A stretch of DNA of 64,000 nucleotides from Peribacillus cavernae. Lineage in GTDB: Bacteria; Bacillota; Bacilli; Bacillales; DSM-1321. The notes beneath the pieces were generated by a model. The model was given only the letters and a program-made list of their open reading frames with translations. It made no database searches and was not told where the DNA came from. The DNA is taken from assembly GCF_003989135.1 (NCBI RefSeq), contig NZ_RYZZ01000030.1, forward strand, positions 62,001 to 126,000, given 5' to 3'. Below, in pieces: positions 36,010-45,052 of the stretch. The position numbers and the translations under genes were made by a program. Within the stretch, counting starts at the first letter, position 1. Each line of letters opens with the position of its first letter.

Positions 36010-36168
36010 GGAAGGAATGTATACTCGATCGAAAGGCTTCAATTATATATTCCAAAGGTTTTTAACTCTAATATTCGTATATACCAATTATTCTATCTTT
36101 TCCTTCATTATAAAGGCAGTCATCGCATCCCCGAATTCATCGTTCCCCACTTGGCTAATCGATCTTAC

Positions 36169-37128
36169 TTATGTCAAGGCATAAGGAGTGGTACTGCCAC
36201 TTAACACATGTACAATATTCAACGCGGCCTTTTTTCTCAATTCCACCATAGCTTCCTCCGAATACCAGGCACTATGGGGCGTAATAATTACATTTTCCAT
36301 ATTTAAAAATGGACTATTAGTACTCACCGGTTCCTCTTCCAAAACATCAAGAGCGGCACCGGCAATCACTCCTTTAGTAAGGGCATCAACTAGCGCGGCT
36401 TCATCAATAATCGGTCCGCGCGCTGTATTGATAATCACGGCGTTCGCTTTCATTTGGCTTAATCTTCCTTCATTAATTAAGTGATATGTATCTTTGATGA
36501 GAGGTACATGAATGGAAAGAAAATCTGCGACTTGAATCACTTCATCTAGATCCATTTTTTAAACTCCGGCTTTTTCCATATCCTCCGCTGAAACAAACGG
36601 ATCATAAGCCGCCAGCTTAAAGCCCAAAGGCTTTACCTTTTCAACCAGGCTGCGCGGAATTCGTCCGAAACCTAATACACCAACCGTTTGTTCATTAAAA
36701 CGGTGAATGGGCACGGAAGCTTTGAAATCCCAATTTCCTTTTTTCACTTGATTATTTAATAAAGTAACTTTTCGAGCCAAGGATAAAAGAAGTGCCAGCG
36801 CATGGTTTGATACTTCCTCCATGCCATAGTCCGGTACATTGGCAACGGTTATTCCTTTTTTGGCTGCGGCTTCTAAATCAATCGTATTAACCCCGACACC
36901 ATATCTCGAAATAACTTTGCACTTATGAAGAGATTCAATCACCCGTCTGCTGACAGGAGCATATTGATTTAAAAGGGCATCGGCATCTTTGGCATGATGA
37001 ATCACTTCATCTTCCGTTTTACATTGTGCCTTTACAAAATGAATTTTAATTCCTGCTTCTTCGAATACTTCCTCTTCATACGCTAAATTTACAAATTCAT
37101 AGTCTGTTAGGAGTACTTTAAATTCCAT
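36169..37128 (-). pseudogene. D-2-hydroxyacid dehydrogenase interrupted by one in-frame stop
   Basis: One frame of 319 sense codons codes for a complete D-2-hydroxyacid dehydrogenase except for a TAA after codon 189 (EKAGV-stop-KMDLDEV). Upstream are the catalytic-domain start and SRYGVGVNTIDLEAAAKKG; downstream are TARGP, DVLEEEP and TPHSAW with the catalytic Arg, Glu and His. The nucleotide loop is GFGRIP where GxGxxG is normal, so the last glycine is also lost. An ATG follows the stop by one codon, with CGGAG eight bases before it, so the C-terminal half could be made separately. The simplest reading is a recent pseudogene. It is the last gene of the acid-catabolism operon. Confidence 0.8.
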
Positions 37129-37215
37129 TATTTTTTCTCCTTTTAATTTGCCTTATTCTTTAAGAATCCCTGAGCCAATAAGGATATATTATGATCAGCC
37201 CAGGGACACATTAAA

Positions 37216-38166
37216 TTATTTTGAAATAATTGAGGTCACAACCTTTGGTATGCCTAGACCTGCCGCTCCCAGTTTGGAAGTTTTGGCCTCTGGATAATAG
37301 CGTTCAATCATCTGGACGCCAAGCGCAGCTCTTCTGACACGTTCTTGGGCTAAAGAAATATTTGTGCTTTCCCACTGTTTTCCGGAAGGATACACATCCG
37401 GATGGTTGCGCAAACCAAATTTAATATAGACAGGAGCCAGGACACGGATTATTTCCGGAATTTCGTAGTAGCGCAAGAATCCGCCGAAGTTGTCAGGAAC
37501 TTCTACGTATAAATCGATCGGAATATCTATTGCCTGGCGAATTGATGCCAGTTTTGCGAGGGTAAGGGCAGTTGGCACATTGTATGTGCCAGCTCCTAGA
37601 TCTTCCATTAACTTCACGGAGACCGGGTTAGCAGATCCCATTTGAACGGATACTTTAATCACAAAGTCTTCCGGCAGCTGTCCATGCTTTTTCATTTCTT
37701 TTGTCAACATGAGCAGCCCTTCGTCGGCAACTAAAGCGCTGCGCAAGCCGAGGTTTGCACCTCTTTTTAAATCCTCCATTGCATAGACCAATTGGTCGAC
37801 ACCTTCATGACGCAATGCAATTGACTTTCCTGCGCTTGTTAAAGGCTGTGCACTAATATCCCATGTCCCTCTCGGACCGACAAATAAACTGAGCTCCATG
37901 CCTCTTTCAGCAGTGATTTTGCACATTTCCATGATTTCTACATCTGTTTGCAGCATGATACCGCTTCCTTGTGATATACGGTGTACCGTAATGCCATGGA
38001 GATCAATTGCTCGTATGGTTTCTTTTAAAGCTACAGGGCCTTCCACACTCGGCAATTCGATTCGATATTGAGCTCCGTCTGGAAACGTTTTTGTAGAAGT
38101 GGGCAGTTCTTGAAAATCCGTTGAAGGATACCCTAGCTTTTCTAATAGTTCACGAGATTCTTTCAC
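37216..38166 (-). CDS. Uncharacterised, probable TIM-barrel protein (U32-peptidase-like?)
   Basis: This 316-residue soluble protein has an alternating strand and helix pattern suggesting a TIM barrel: TVHRISQGSGIMLQTDVEIM, GMELSLFVGPRG, GLRSALVADEG, DFVIKVSVQMGSANPVS and DIPIDLYVEVPDNFGGFLRY. I do not recognise it firmly; similar proteins near altronate-type dehydratases are sometimes labelled U32 peptidase, which need not be their activity. The start is a GTG at 38166 behind AAGAAGGTG. It follows the UxaA-type gene by 78 bp in the same operon. It probably acts on a sugar- or hydroxy-acid intermediate. The function should be left open. Confidence 0.6.
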   Translation of the reverse strand: MKESRELLEKLGYPSTDFQELPTSTKTFPDGAQYRIELPSVEGPVALKETIRAIDLHGITVHRISQGSGIMLQTDVEIMEMCKITAERGMELSLFVGPRGTWDISAQPLTSAGKSIALRHEGVDQLVYAMEDLKRGANLGLRSALVADEGLLMLTKEMKKHGQLPEDFVIKVSVQMGSANPVSVKLMEDLGAGTYNVPTALTLAKLASIRQAIDIPIDLYVEVPDNFGGFLRYYEIPEIIRVLAPVYIKFGLRNHPDVYPSGKQWESTNISLAQERVRRAALGVQMIERYYPEAKTSKLGAAGLGIPKVVTSIISK

Positions 38167-38244
38167 TGTTTACACCTTCTTTAAGATTAATATTTTTCAG
38201 AAGTGACTCTGTATGCCCCACATATCTCTCCTTCGTTTCATTTT

Positions 38245-39417
38245 TTAAAAAGTAGGGCCTATTCTCCAGATTCCAAAGTCATGCTGTTTTAAAATTTCTG
38301 CTTTCGTAAGCTTGCCATTGGCTACATGTTGAATTTCGCGCAAAATTCTATTACCCACCTGGTCTACTGATTCTTTACCATCCACAATACTCCCCGCATC
38401 CAAATCCATATTTTCAATCATGCGCTCAAACATGGGAGTATTCGTTGATATCTTAATGACTGGAGCAATCGGGGAACCGGTAGGCGTGCCTCTGCCTGTG
38501 GTAAAGAGCACAATTTGTGCGCCACCAGCTACCATGCCCGTCAGCTGCTCAATATCATGACCGGGAGTATCCATCCAAACGAGCCCCTTTTTCGTGGGAA
38601 CCTCTGCGTAGTCCACAATCTCTTCCAAGCGGCTCGATCCTGATTTAGTTGCAGCTCCGAGCGATTTCTCCTCAAGTGAGCTTATTCCGCCTTCCAAATT
38701 TCCCGGACTTGGATTGCCAGTACGAATGTCAACTCCCATTTGAATCGAGCGATTTTCCATCGCACCAATAATTTGATAGGCTTTAATGGCTACTTGATCA
38801 TTAGCTGCTCTGGTTGCTAGTAAGTGTTCCGCTCCAATTAGTTCCGTAGTTTCAGCCAACATGGCTGTTCCCCCTTGCTCAACAAGTAAGTCACTGGCTT
38901 TTCCTACCGCAGGATTAGCCGACAAACCGGAACAAGCATCAGAGCCTCCGCACTCTGTACCTACAATAAGTTCGCTGAAATCACACAGCTCTCTTTTCAC
39001 AATAGAAGCATCCTGCACCATTTTCACAGCTATTTTAGCTGTTTCGGCAATGGCTTGAAGCGTTCCGCCATGATCCTGGATTGAAACAACTTCAACCGGT
39101 TTATTAGTTTTTGCAATTTCCGTCGCCACCCGGTTAGCCTGATGTGTTTCACAGCCCAATCCTAAAACAATTACGCCATAAACGTTTGGGTTTTTCCCCA
39201 TACCTGCATACGTTCTGAAGGTTTGATCATAATCGATTCCTACTTGTGCGCATCCATGCTGGTGAATGAAGGTAACAGTGCCGCTTACGAGTTCCGTTAC
39301 TCTTCGCGCTGTCTGTGTGGCGCAAGTAATTGTCGGTAAAATGAGCACATGGTTCCGGACACCGACTCTGCCGTCTGGACGGCGGTAGCCATAAAATTGC
39401 ATATTTTCAGTTAACAA
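38245..39417 (-). CDS. UxaA-family dehydratase, large subunit
   Basis: About 390 residues match the C-terminal domain of altronate and galactarate dehydratases. GYRRPDGRVGVRNHVLILPT begins the domain; GCETHQANR, GTECGGSDACSGLSANPAVG and FTTGRGTPTGSPIAPVIKI follow, with Cys residues that bind iron in this family. The small SAF-domain subunit is a separate gene just upstream, an arrangement also known for (2R)-sulfolactate sulfo-lyase SuyAB. The start is uncertain: TTG at 39417 follows GAGGTGA by five bases and overlaps the small-subunit stop; ATG at 39402 and ATG at 39459 are alternatives. It should remove water (or sulfite) from a hydroxy acid to give a 2-oxo acid. Confidence 0.88.
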   Translation of the reverse strand: MLTENMQFYGYRRPDGRVGVRNHVLILPTITCATQTARRVTELVSGTVTFIHQHGCAQVGIDYDQTFRTYAGMGKNPNVYGVIVLGLGCETHQANRVATEIAKTNKPVEVVSIQDHGGTLQAIAETAKIAVKMVQDASIVKRELCDFSELIVGTECGGSDACSGLSANPAVGKASDLLVEQGGTAMLAETTELIGAEHLLATRAANDQVAIKAYQIIGAMENRSIQMGVDIRTGNPSPGNLEGGISSLEEKSLGAATKSGSSRLEEIVDYAEVPTKKGLVWMDTPGHDIEQLTGMVAGGAQIVLFTTGRGTPTGSPIAPVIKISTNTPMFERMIENMDLDAGSIVDGKESVDQVGNRILREIQHVANGKLTKAEILKQHDFGIWRIGPTF

Positions 39418-39709
39418 TTTTGTCACCTCTTCCTCTTTTTCCTTCCAGATTATGGACATGGACGTGGGCTCCAGCTTCTATATCCATTACAGCTGCTCCA
39501 ATTACTTCACCGTATTTTTTAATATCTTCGCTTTTCTTGATGAGCCTGACCGCGAATTTATGCCCAAACCTTATCGGTTCCAAAACTTGCACAATTATTT
39601 CTTTGCCGTTATTTCGTATTGCAACAGACACATTGGCGGGAATCTCAGACAATGCTACGGCTACATTATCTTTCTCACTTAAATAAAGAGTTTTATACTC
39701 TTCCATCAT
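39407..39709 (-). CDS. UxaA-family dehydratase, small SAF-domain subunit
   Basis: This is a 100-residue protein forming a single SAF domain. NVSVAIRNNGKEIIVQVLEP and IKKYGEVIGAAVMDIEAGAHVHVHNLEG match the N-terminal domain of altronate dehydratase, with the conserved HVHVHN. It is made separately from the large subunit, unlike enteric UxaA. The two genes overlap by about 11 bases, which ensures equal synthesis. The start at 39709 (MMEEYKT) follows AAGGGG by five bases. It starts 10 bp after the FAH gene. Confidence 0.88.
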   Translation of the reverse strand: MMEEYKTLYLSEKDNVAVALSEIPANVSVAIRNNGKEIIVQVLEPIRFGHKFAVRLIKKSEDIKKYGEVIGAAVMDIEAGAHVHVHNLEGKRGRGDKIVN

Positions 39710-39718
39710 TCCCACCCC

Positions 39719-40621
39719 TTAATTTGCTTTAGTCAGAATAGGATTTGGCAGTTTGACAGGATTGCTCAAAACTCCAATTCGCGGGATTTCAATTTCCACT
39801 CTGTCATTGTCTTTTAAGGTGAATTCGTTAGGTGGTACAATACATGTGCCAGTAAGTAATACTGTGCCGTCAAAAACTTGATTATCAAGAATGAGGTAGT
39901 CTACTAGTTGATCAAGTTTACGTTTTAACTGGCTTACCTGTGCTTCTCCTTCAAAAACAATGTGCTCATTTCGATAAATACGGCAGATGATTTTAAGTTC
40001 ATAAGGATCAGTTACCGCCTCTTCTAATAGAATCGCTGGCCCAATTGAACAAGAATTCTTCCACATTTTTGCTTGTGGTAAGTATAAAGGATTTTCACCT
40101 TCAATATCTCTGCAACTCATATCGTTGCCTATGGTGTAACCAATGACCTCCCCACTTTTGTCAATAACCAGGCCTAATTCAGGTTCAGGAATTTGCCAGT
40201 TAGAATCAGAACGCAAATTTACAGGATCATTAGGGCCAACTGTTCTCGCTGCTGTGGATTTGAAAAAAATTTCCGGACGTTCTGCATCATAGACTTTGTC
40301 ATAGAAAGTCTGACTGTCCAGTTTACCTTGTGTCGCTTCATAATTTCGGGCTTCTTTGCTTTTTTCATATGTGACTCCTGCCGCCCACACCTCGGGAGCA
40401 TCAATTGGGATCGTCACTGTTACATCCTTCATATTTCTCTTCGGTTCGCTCTTCTGGTTGATCAACTTGTTAATAAACTCCAATGGTGATTGGTTTTCCC
40501 GTTTCATACCATTAATAAAAGAAAGAAAATCTTCAAATGGCAAATCGTATATTTCATCGCTTTTAGATAAAGCTGCTAACTGCTTTTGATTTCGCTCATT
40601 AATATACCTGATAATTCTCAT
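39719..40621 (-). CDS. Fumarylacetoacetate hydrolase (FAH) family enzyme
   Basis: This 300-residue protein has the FAH fold. VWAAGVTYEKSKEAR at about 95-109, EPELGLVID with the metal-binding Glu residues, and IGYTIGNDMSCRDIEGENPLYLPQAK with the metal Asp are all present. In sugar-acid pathways members act as 2-keto-3-deoxy-acid dehydratases or 2,4-diketo-acid hydrolases. Its place between an IclR regulator and a UxaA-type dehydratase favours such a role over aromatic degradation. The ATG at 40621 follows CAGGAGGTAAAA. The gene is tightly packed with both neighbours. Confidence 0.92.
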   Translation of the reverse strand: MRIIRYINERNQKQLAALSKSDEIYDLPFEDFLSFINGMKRENQSPLEFINKLINQKSEPKRNMKDVTVTIPIDAPEVWAAGVTYEKSKEARNYEATQGKLDSQTFYDKVYDAERPEIFFKSTAARTVGPNDPVNLRSDSNWQIPEPELGLVIDKSGEVIGYTIGNDMSCRDIEGENPLYLPQAKMWKNSCSIGPAILLEEAVTDPYELKIICRIYRNEHIVFEGEAQVSQLKRKLDQLVDYLILDNQVFDGTVLLTGTCIVPPNEFTLKDNDRVEIEIPRIGVLSNPVKLPNPILTKAN

Positions 40622-40635
40622 TTTTACCTCCTGCT

Positions 40636-41418
40636 TTACTTCTTAAGAAGTTTGGCTTTTTGATAGTTAAACCCTAATTCTTCTGAGATATTAAACGTGC
40701 ATTGTTTTAATAGATTTACATACTCCTCGAGCTTTTCACTGGTCGCCTTTGCGACAGGTGTTGACATGCTAGCTGCAGCAATAACTTTACCTGAGTAATC
40801 TTTGACGGGTACAGCTACGCAAACGATCCCTGGTTCATTCTCTTCGTTGTCCAAGGAATATCCCATTAAGCGAACTTTTTCTACTTCAGCCATAAACTGT
40901 TCCTGTGAATTAATTGATTTTTCGGTAAGCTTAGTAAATTGATAACCAGTTATAAGTTTTTTTATCTCGTCGTTGCTTTTATTCGCAACAAGTGATTTTC
41001 CAACAGCACTAGTGTGAATGGGAACTCTTCTTCCGATCCTGGAATATACTACTGTTACGCCGCTGCCTTCCACTTTATCGATATAGACTCCATACTGGCC
41101 ATCCAATATAACCAAATGGACAGTAAGATTTGTTGTATCTGATAGCATTTCAAGATGCTTTCTTGCTACAGTACGAAGGTCCAGATTGCTAACAACAACG
41201 TTCCCTCTCTCAAAAAGCTTCAGCCCCAGCATATACTTTCCATTCTCTTCATTTTGAATAATGTATCTATTTGATTGCAGCGTTTTTAAAAGCGAATGAA
41301 CTGTGCTTTTATGCAAGTCCATTCTCTTGCTGATTACTGTGATGGTTAATTCTCTCGAGCGTTCGTCAAACAAGTCTAAAATCTTTAAAGCACGCTCAAC
41401 GGATTGAATAATGGGCAT
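40636..41418 (-). CDS. IclR family transcriptional regulator
   Basis: This 260-residue protein has an N-terminal winged helix (VERALKILDLFDERSRELTI, DLHKSTVHSLLKTLQSNRYI, residues 6-62) and a C-terminal effector domain with GRRVPIHTSAVGKSLVA and GIVCVAVPVKDYSGKVIAA. IclR proteins such as KdgR control sugar-acid catabolism and respond to 2-keto-3-deoxy acids. The gene is inside the operon it most likely controls, between the IlvD-type dehydratase and FAH genes. The start at 41418 follows AGAGGAGAATG. Confidence 0.93.
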   Translation of the reverse strand: MPIIQSVERALKILDLFDERSRELTITVISKRMDLHKSTVHSLLKTLQSNRYIIQNEENGKYMLGLKLFERGNVVVSNLDLRTVARKHLEMLSDTTNLTVHLVILDGQYGVYIDKVEGSGVTVVYSRIGRRVPIHTSAVGKSLVANKSNDEIKKLITGYQFTKLTEKSINSQEQFMAEVEKVRLMGYSLDNEENEPGIVCVAVPVKDYSGKVIAAASMSTPVAKATSEKLEEYVNLLKQCTFNISEELGFNYQKAKLLKK

Positions 41419-41479
41419 TTTTCATTCTCCTCTGTTCTTGTTTCTTCTTATTATAAGTATTTTTATCCCATTATTCTCT

Positions 41480-43684
41480 TTAATGACTTACTGTACTTTT
41501 GCCACTTTGTATAACATCAGACCGATAATCAAGTTCAGCATCGTGATAAACAGCCAGCGGAACCACACCGTTTGCTGCATCGGTATGTCCATGCATCCTA
41601 TTGCTTGCAGCCACCAATTTCTGACGTGCATTCATCTTTTGCTTTCTCTCTTGCATTAAATCTTTGCGTTCATTTTTTATTACCTCGGAAAATTCATAAA
41701 CTATTTTGCCTTGAGATAATTTTTCCGTGTTTACAAATTCAATCCGACGATCACTTAGACCGAGATATAATAAATCCCCTGTCTTTAAATAACCTATGCC
41801 CCCGCCTTCAAAAGCTTCCGGAGTCATGTGTCCAATTGCTGCTCCATAAGTAACGCCGGAGTATCTGCCATCGCTGATAATGGTAGCAAGTTTTTTCAAT
41901 GTACGGCTGGCATTGATATGTTGCATAGGCGTAAACATCTCCGGCATCCCAAAAGCAACCGGTCCTTGTCCAGCGATGATAACAGCGATTTTCAATATGC
42001 CTTCTTCAGTCATGGTATCGAACAATTCACCATATTCTTTGTCCTTCAGGTTATCCCAGGCAGAAGCGCTATTAAATTTTAAAACTTCAAGCAAAATATC
42101 GTGTCTGAAAAGCTTATGCTCACGTATTTGTGTGAGCGTGTCAGGATCGAGTAAACTTCTGTTCGCATCGTCTTCATTTTCATAATATAGAACAAAAGCA
42201 AGCTTTTTATCGAATTGGCTAAGCTGTGGCGTTGACATGCCACTGATTTTAACAACTGCGCTTTCAAAAAAATTTCCTCTTAACACATCAACGCCACTGA
42301 ACGGCCGGCGAGGAGTGGACAAAATGACTGAATTTTCTTTTACATTTGATGCCTGTAGGCTTTGTGTTATTTCAAGTCTTTCTTTCCATGTTTTTGCTGC
42401 CACGGTATGAGCCTCCACATCCATTGGCACTCCATTTTCCATTAGTTCGTGAAATAGAGTTTCCATTCCGCGACTATTGCCGCTGCAACACTGCATGGCC
42501 AGTTCATAAATATCTCTGCCTTCTGTTAAACTATAATTAAACAAATCAGGTATCGGGTGGGAATGGTGGATTTCATCCAATTCCCATAAGCTGAATTTAT
42601 AGCCGGCATACAACATACCTGCCACAATGTGTATCATTAGATTAGTAGAGCCTCCAGAGGCGCTATGTATTCGAATTCCATTTCTGATATTAGTAGCGAC
42701 TATATTGGAAACCCCATACTCTTCCATATTAATCATTTCAGCAAGGCTATCTAATGCCGCATTGATCTGACGCTGGGTTGGCGGATCAGTAAGAAGTTCC
42801 AAGGCCGGATGAACAAGACCTAGGCCTGCAACCAAATGCCTCGAACTGTTTCCTGTTCCATTAAACGCACATACTCCACCTTGCCCATCACATGTTGCAA
42901 CCGCTAAACGCATTTCAAAATATTTATGTTTTTCTTTTGTAAGCAGACCTCTTTCAAACGCTCTTTCGAATACCCCTTGAAATGCTGTATTGGATGAGCA
43001 TTGTAAGATATATGCCATCGTATCCCGCAGGTCAATTGCGATGTCTGCAGCTCCCTCTTTTTCAGCTTTTCTAGCAAACCCTTCAAGTTCCACTACAACA
43101 TCTTCAGGAATAGACCCGCCTTCCAAAACATGTGCTGGAGCAAATGTAGCAAAGAACGGCGCTTCCCCCCGGTTTCGACGTAGACGATCCAGGTGGGCAA
43201 GACCGCTTACCACGCCAAGCGGTTGTTTGTCGCATCCCTGAATCACAAAAGCGCCGTGATAACTATGTGCTTCCAGTTGATTAACAATCATTTGTGCTAC
43301 CGCATTCCGGCTTTGAAGAGAGTAACTCATTCCCTGATTACTTTGAGCTGTGCCATCACACATAACCGGTGTAGAGAAATAAAATGGTACTCCGCCATTC
43401 TGCCAAATTCGAATGGCAGCTCGTGCAGACGTTTGAAAGTCCATAATATGGGCCGGATGATCAGCTGATCCTCCAATAATTGCGATGCGTGGAGCATTAT
43501 TTTCCAGCCTTAAGTAAATGTTCTCCAAAGTCCAGTCCGGCTTTTCGCCTTCATATGTTGTCCCTAAAGTAAGCTTTGCTCTGTCCAATAAGCCTGCAAC
43601 TGTAATTGGTTCATTTGCCTTTCCCTGAACATTGTCCCGATAAGGATTTATGTCACTGTTTATATTAGGATATAAGCGATTCAT
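41480..43684 (-). CDS. IlvD/Edd family dehydratase (divergent, long)
   Basis: The protein has 734 residues, longer than IlvD (about 560-615) and YagF-type xylonate dehydratases (about 655). Family motifs are recognisable but altered: VMCDGTAQSNQGM with Cys109, QGCDKQPLG with Cys151 and Lys153, and GGVCAFNGTGNSS with Cys272, the usual iron-sulfur ligands. SDGRYSGVTYGAAIGHMTPEA near 640 is the C-terminal signature. It should dehydrate a sugar acid or dihydroxy acid to a 2-keto-3-deoxy acid. Its neighbours (FAH, UxaA-type, TRAP) fit sugar acids better than branched-chain amino-acid synthesis. The ATG at 43684 follows AAGGGGGATAA. The C-terminal 60 residues are rich in charged residues and have no counterpart that I recall. 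Confidence 0.88.
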   Translation of the reverse strand: MNRLYPNINSDINPYRDNVQGKANEPITVAGLLDRAKLTLGTTYEGEKPDWTLENIYLRLENNAPRIAIIGGSADHPAHIMDFQTSARAAIRIWQNGGVPFYFSTPVMCDGTAQSNQGMSYSLQSRNAVAQMIVNQLEAHSYHGAFVIQGCDKQPLGVVSGLAHLDRLRRNRGEAPFFATFAPAHVLEGGSIPEDVVVELEGFARKAEKEGAADIAIDLRDTMAYILQCSSNTAFQGVFERAFERGLLTKEKHKYFEMRLAVATCDGQGGVCAFNGTGNSSRHLVAGLGLVHPALELLTDPPTQRQINAALDSLAEMINMEEYGVSNIVATNIRNGIRIHSASGGSTNLMIHIVAGMLYAGYKFSLWELDEIHHSHPIPDLFNYSLTEGRDIYELAMQCCSGNSRGMETLFHELMENGVPMDVEAHTVAAKTWKERLEITQSLQASNVKENSVILSTPRRPFSGVDVLRGNFFESAVVKISGMSTPQLSQFDKKLAFVLYYENEDDANRSLLDPDTLTQIREHKLFRHDILLEVLKFNSASAWDNLKDKEYGELFDTMTEEGILKIAVIIAGQGPVAFGMPEMFTPMQHINASRTLKKLATIISDGRYSGVTYGAAIGHMTPEAFEGGGIGYLKTGDLLYLGLSDRRIEFVNTEKLSQGKIVYEFSEVIKNERKDLMQERKQKMNARQKLVAASNRMHGHTDAANGVVPLAVYHDAELDYRSDVIQSGKSTVSH

Positions 43685-43770
43685 GATTATCCCCCTTCGT
43701 TAAAATATCCACATAATTAATAGAGCAATTAATGTTCCTCGGCTGCTACATAATTCAAAAAAGAGTTAAG

Positions 43771-45024
43771 TCAACTATTCAGGATAAGATTCGATGATTC
43801 TGATAAAATTTCAATTTCTGGTATCTTCTTAGCCTGATCCAAAAAGCTTTCAGATATCAAGATCTCTCCAATCTCCAATGTGTTTTTTATTCTTACTATT
43901 TTCGCTTTTTTCAGATCAAACGCATTGCAGGTTTTAATCGCTGCTTTTATGGCCAATTCGTCAGTGTCTAATACCATGGGAAGCTTAACAACTGACGTAA
44001 CAGTACTTGTGAGCGCGTTGGCATATCCTTTCTCCCATGCGATTTCGTTCATGACAGTTTTGGTTGTCATGTCCGCCATTCCGATTCCATTTGCATTACC
44101 ATGTGTCTTTTCAGTCAATCCAAGAACGACTATTCTGGTAATATCCGGTCCCCCACTGGCATATGGAGTGGCGTACCTCCCTGTAATATTAGGATCCATC
44201 CCATCTCCGGAAATATCTTTCCCCAGCTCGTCAACTATGAGTACGTCTATAGAGTCAAAATAGATACTCGGCATATAGGATTTGGCTTCTTTCAAAAGTT
44301 CCGGTTCCATCTCTTCCATTTTCTCTGCCGGAACTGCAACGATTTTTGCAGGGCGGTCATATGCATTTTCTAATGTTGCCAAGCCAAATATAATTGGCGT
44401 TTCCTTCATGGTAATCTTCGTCATTTCCACAACATGTTCAGCCATATACTTAAAACTGAAAGCATGAGCAGCTTCGGCTCCTTTTTGCTTCCCCAAGCCG
44501 ATCGTAATCATTTTCATTAGTCCGCTTTCAACGGGTCCTCTGAAAGCTGTATGAGGTTTTATTCTGTTTATGACGGCAATTTTATCTGCCTCATAAGCAA
44601 ACCTATCAACATATACAGGCAAGCCACTAGGCAACTCTCCCAGCTGGACTACTTCCATTGATGAGCGGATCGGAGCACCAACAGTATCCTCAGTAACACC
44701 CAGCTGCGAAAGAACGTCAATTTGTCCTTCAGCAGTAGCACCTCCATGACTTCCCATTGCAGGGACAATAAATGGTTCTCCACCTACACTTTTAATAGAA
44801 TTGACTGTCTCTCGTGTAATGATTGCGATATCTGCAACTCCTCTACTCCCAACTGCAATGGCAACGCGGTCTCCAGGAGATACCCTGGAGAGAACGTTAG
44901 CCTCTTTTATTGCGTTGTGAACCTCACGTGCTGTGTCTTCCAGTTCTGGAGCGCTAAACTTTTGCTTGACTTTTACCATTTTTGGCAAACTGATTCCTTG
45001 TAGTAGTTCAGATATGATATCCAT
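43771..45024 (-). CDS. LarA-like (lactate racemase N-domain) protein, copy 2
   Basis: This 417-residue paralogue of 9254-10522 shares long motifs with it: VPAMGSHGGATA, NRIKPHTAFRG, GLMKMITIGLGK and GDGMDPNITGR. His93, His158, Lys171 and His187 are spaced 65, 13 and 16, matching copy 1 and close to the nickel-pincer ligands of LarA. A racemase or epimerase acting on the imported hydroxy acid before dehydration would fit the operon. It lies between the TRAP genes and the IlvD-type dehydratase. The ATG at 45024 follows AAGGAGC. Without LarB, C and E nearby, cofactor supply must come from elsewhere if it uses nickel-pincer. Confidence 0.77.
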   Translation of the reverse strand: MDIISELLQGISLPKMVKVKQKFSAPELEDTAREVHNAIKEANVLSRVSPGDRVAIAVGSRGVADIAIITRETVNSIKSVGGEPFIVPAMGSHGGATAEGQIDVLSQLGVTEDTVGAPIRSSMEVVQLGELPSGLPVYVDRFAYEADKIAVINRIKPHTAFRGPVESGLMKMITIGLGKQKGAEAAHAFSFKYMAEHVVEMTKITMKETPIIFGLATLENAYDRPAKIVAVPAEKMEEMEPELLKEAKSYMPSIYFDSIDVLIVDELGKDISGDGMDPNITGRYATPYASGGPDITRIVVLGLTEKTHGNANGIGMADMTTKTVMNEIAWEKGYANALTSTVTSVVKLPMVLDTDELAIKAAIKTCNAFDLKKAKIVRIKNTLEIGEILISESFLDQAKKIPEIEILSESSNLILNS

Positions 45025-45052
45025 AATTAATGCTCCTTACTGAAGGTTTGTA

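Noticed and set aside
38245..39709. Interpretation of the split UxaA pair as sulfolactate sulfo-lyase SuyAB
   Set aside because: The gene split fits, but no sulfite exporter or oxidising gene is nearby and the FAH, IlvD and IclR neighbours favour sugar or hydroxy acids; kept as an alternative only.
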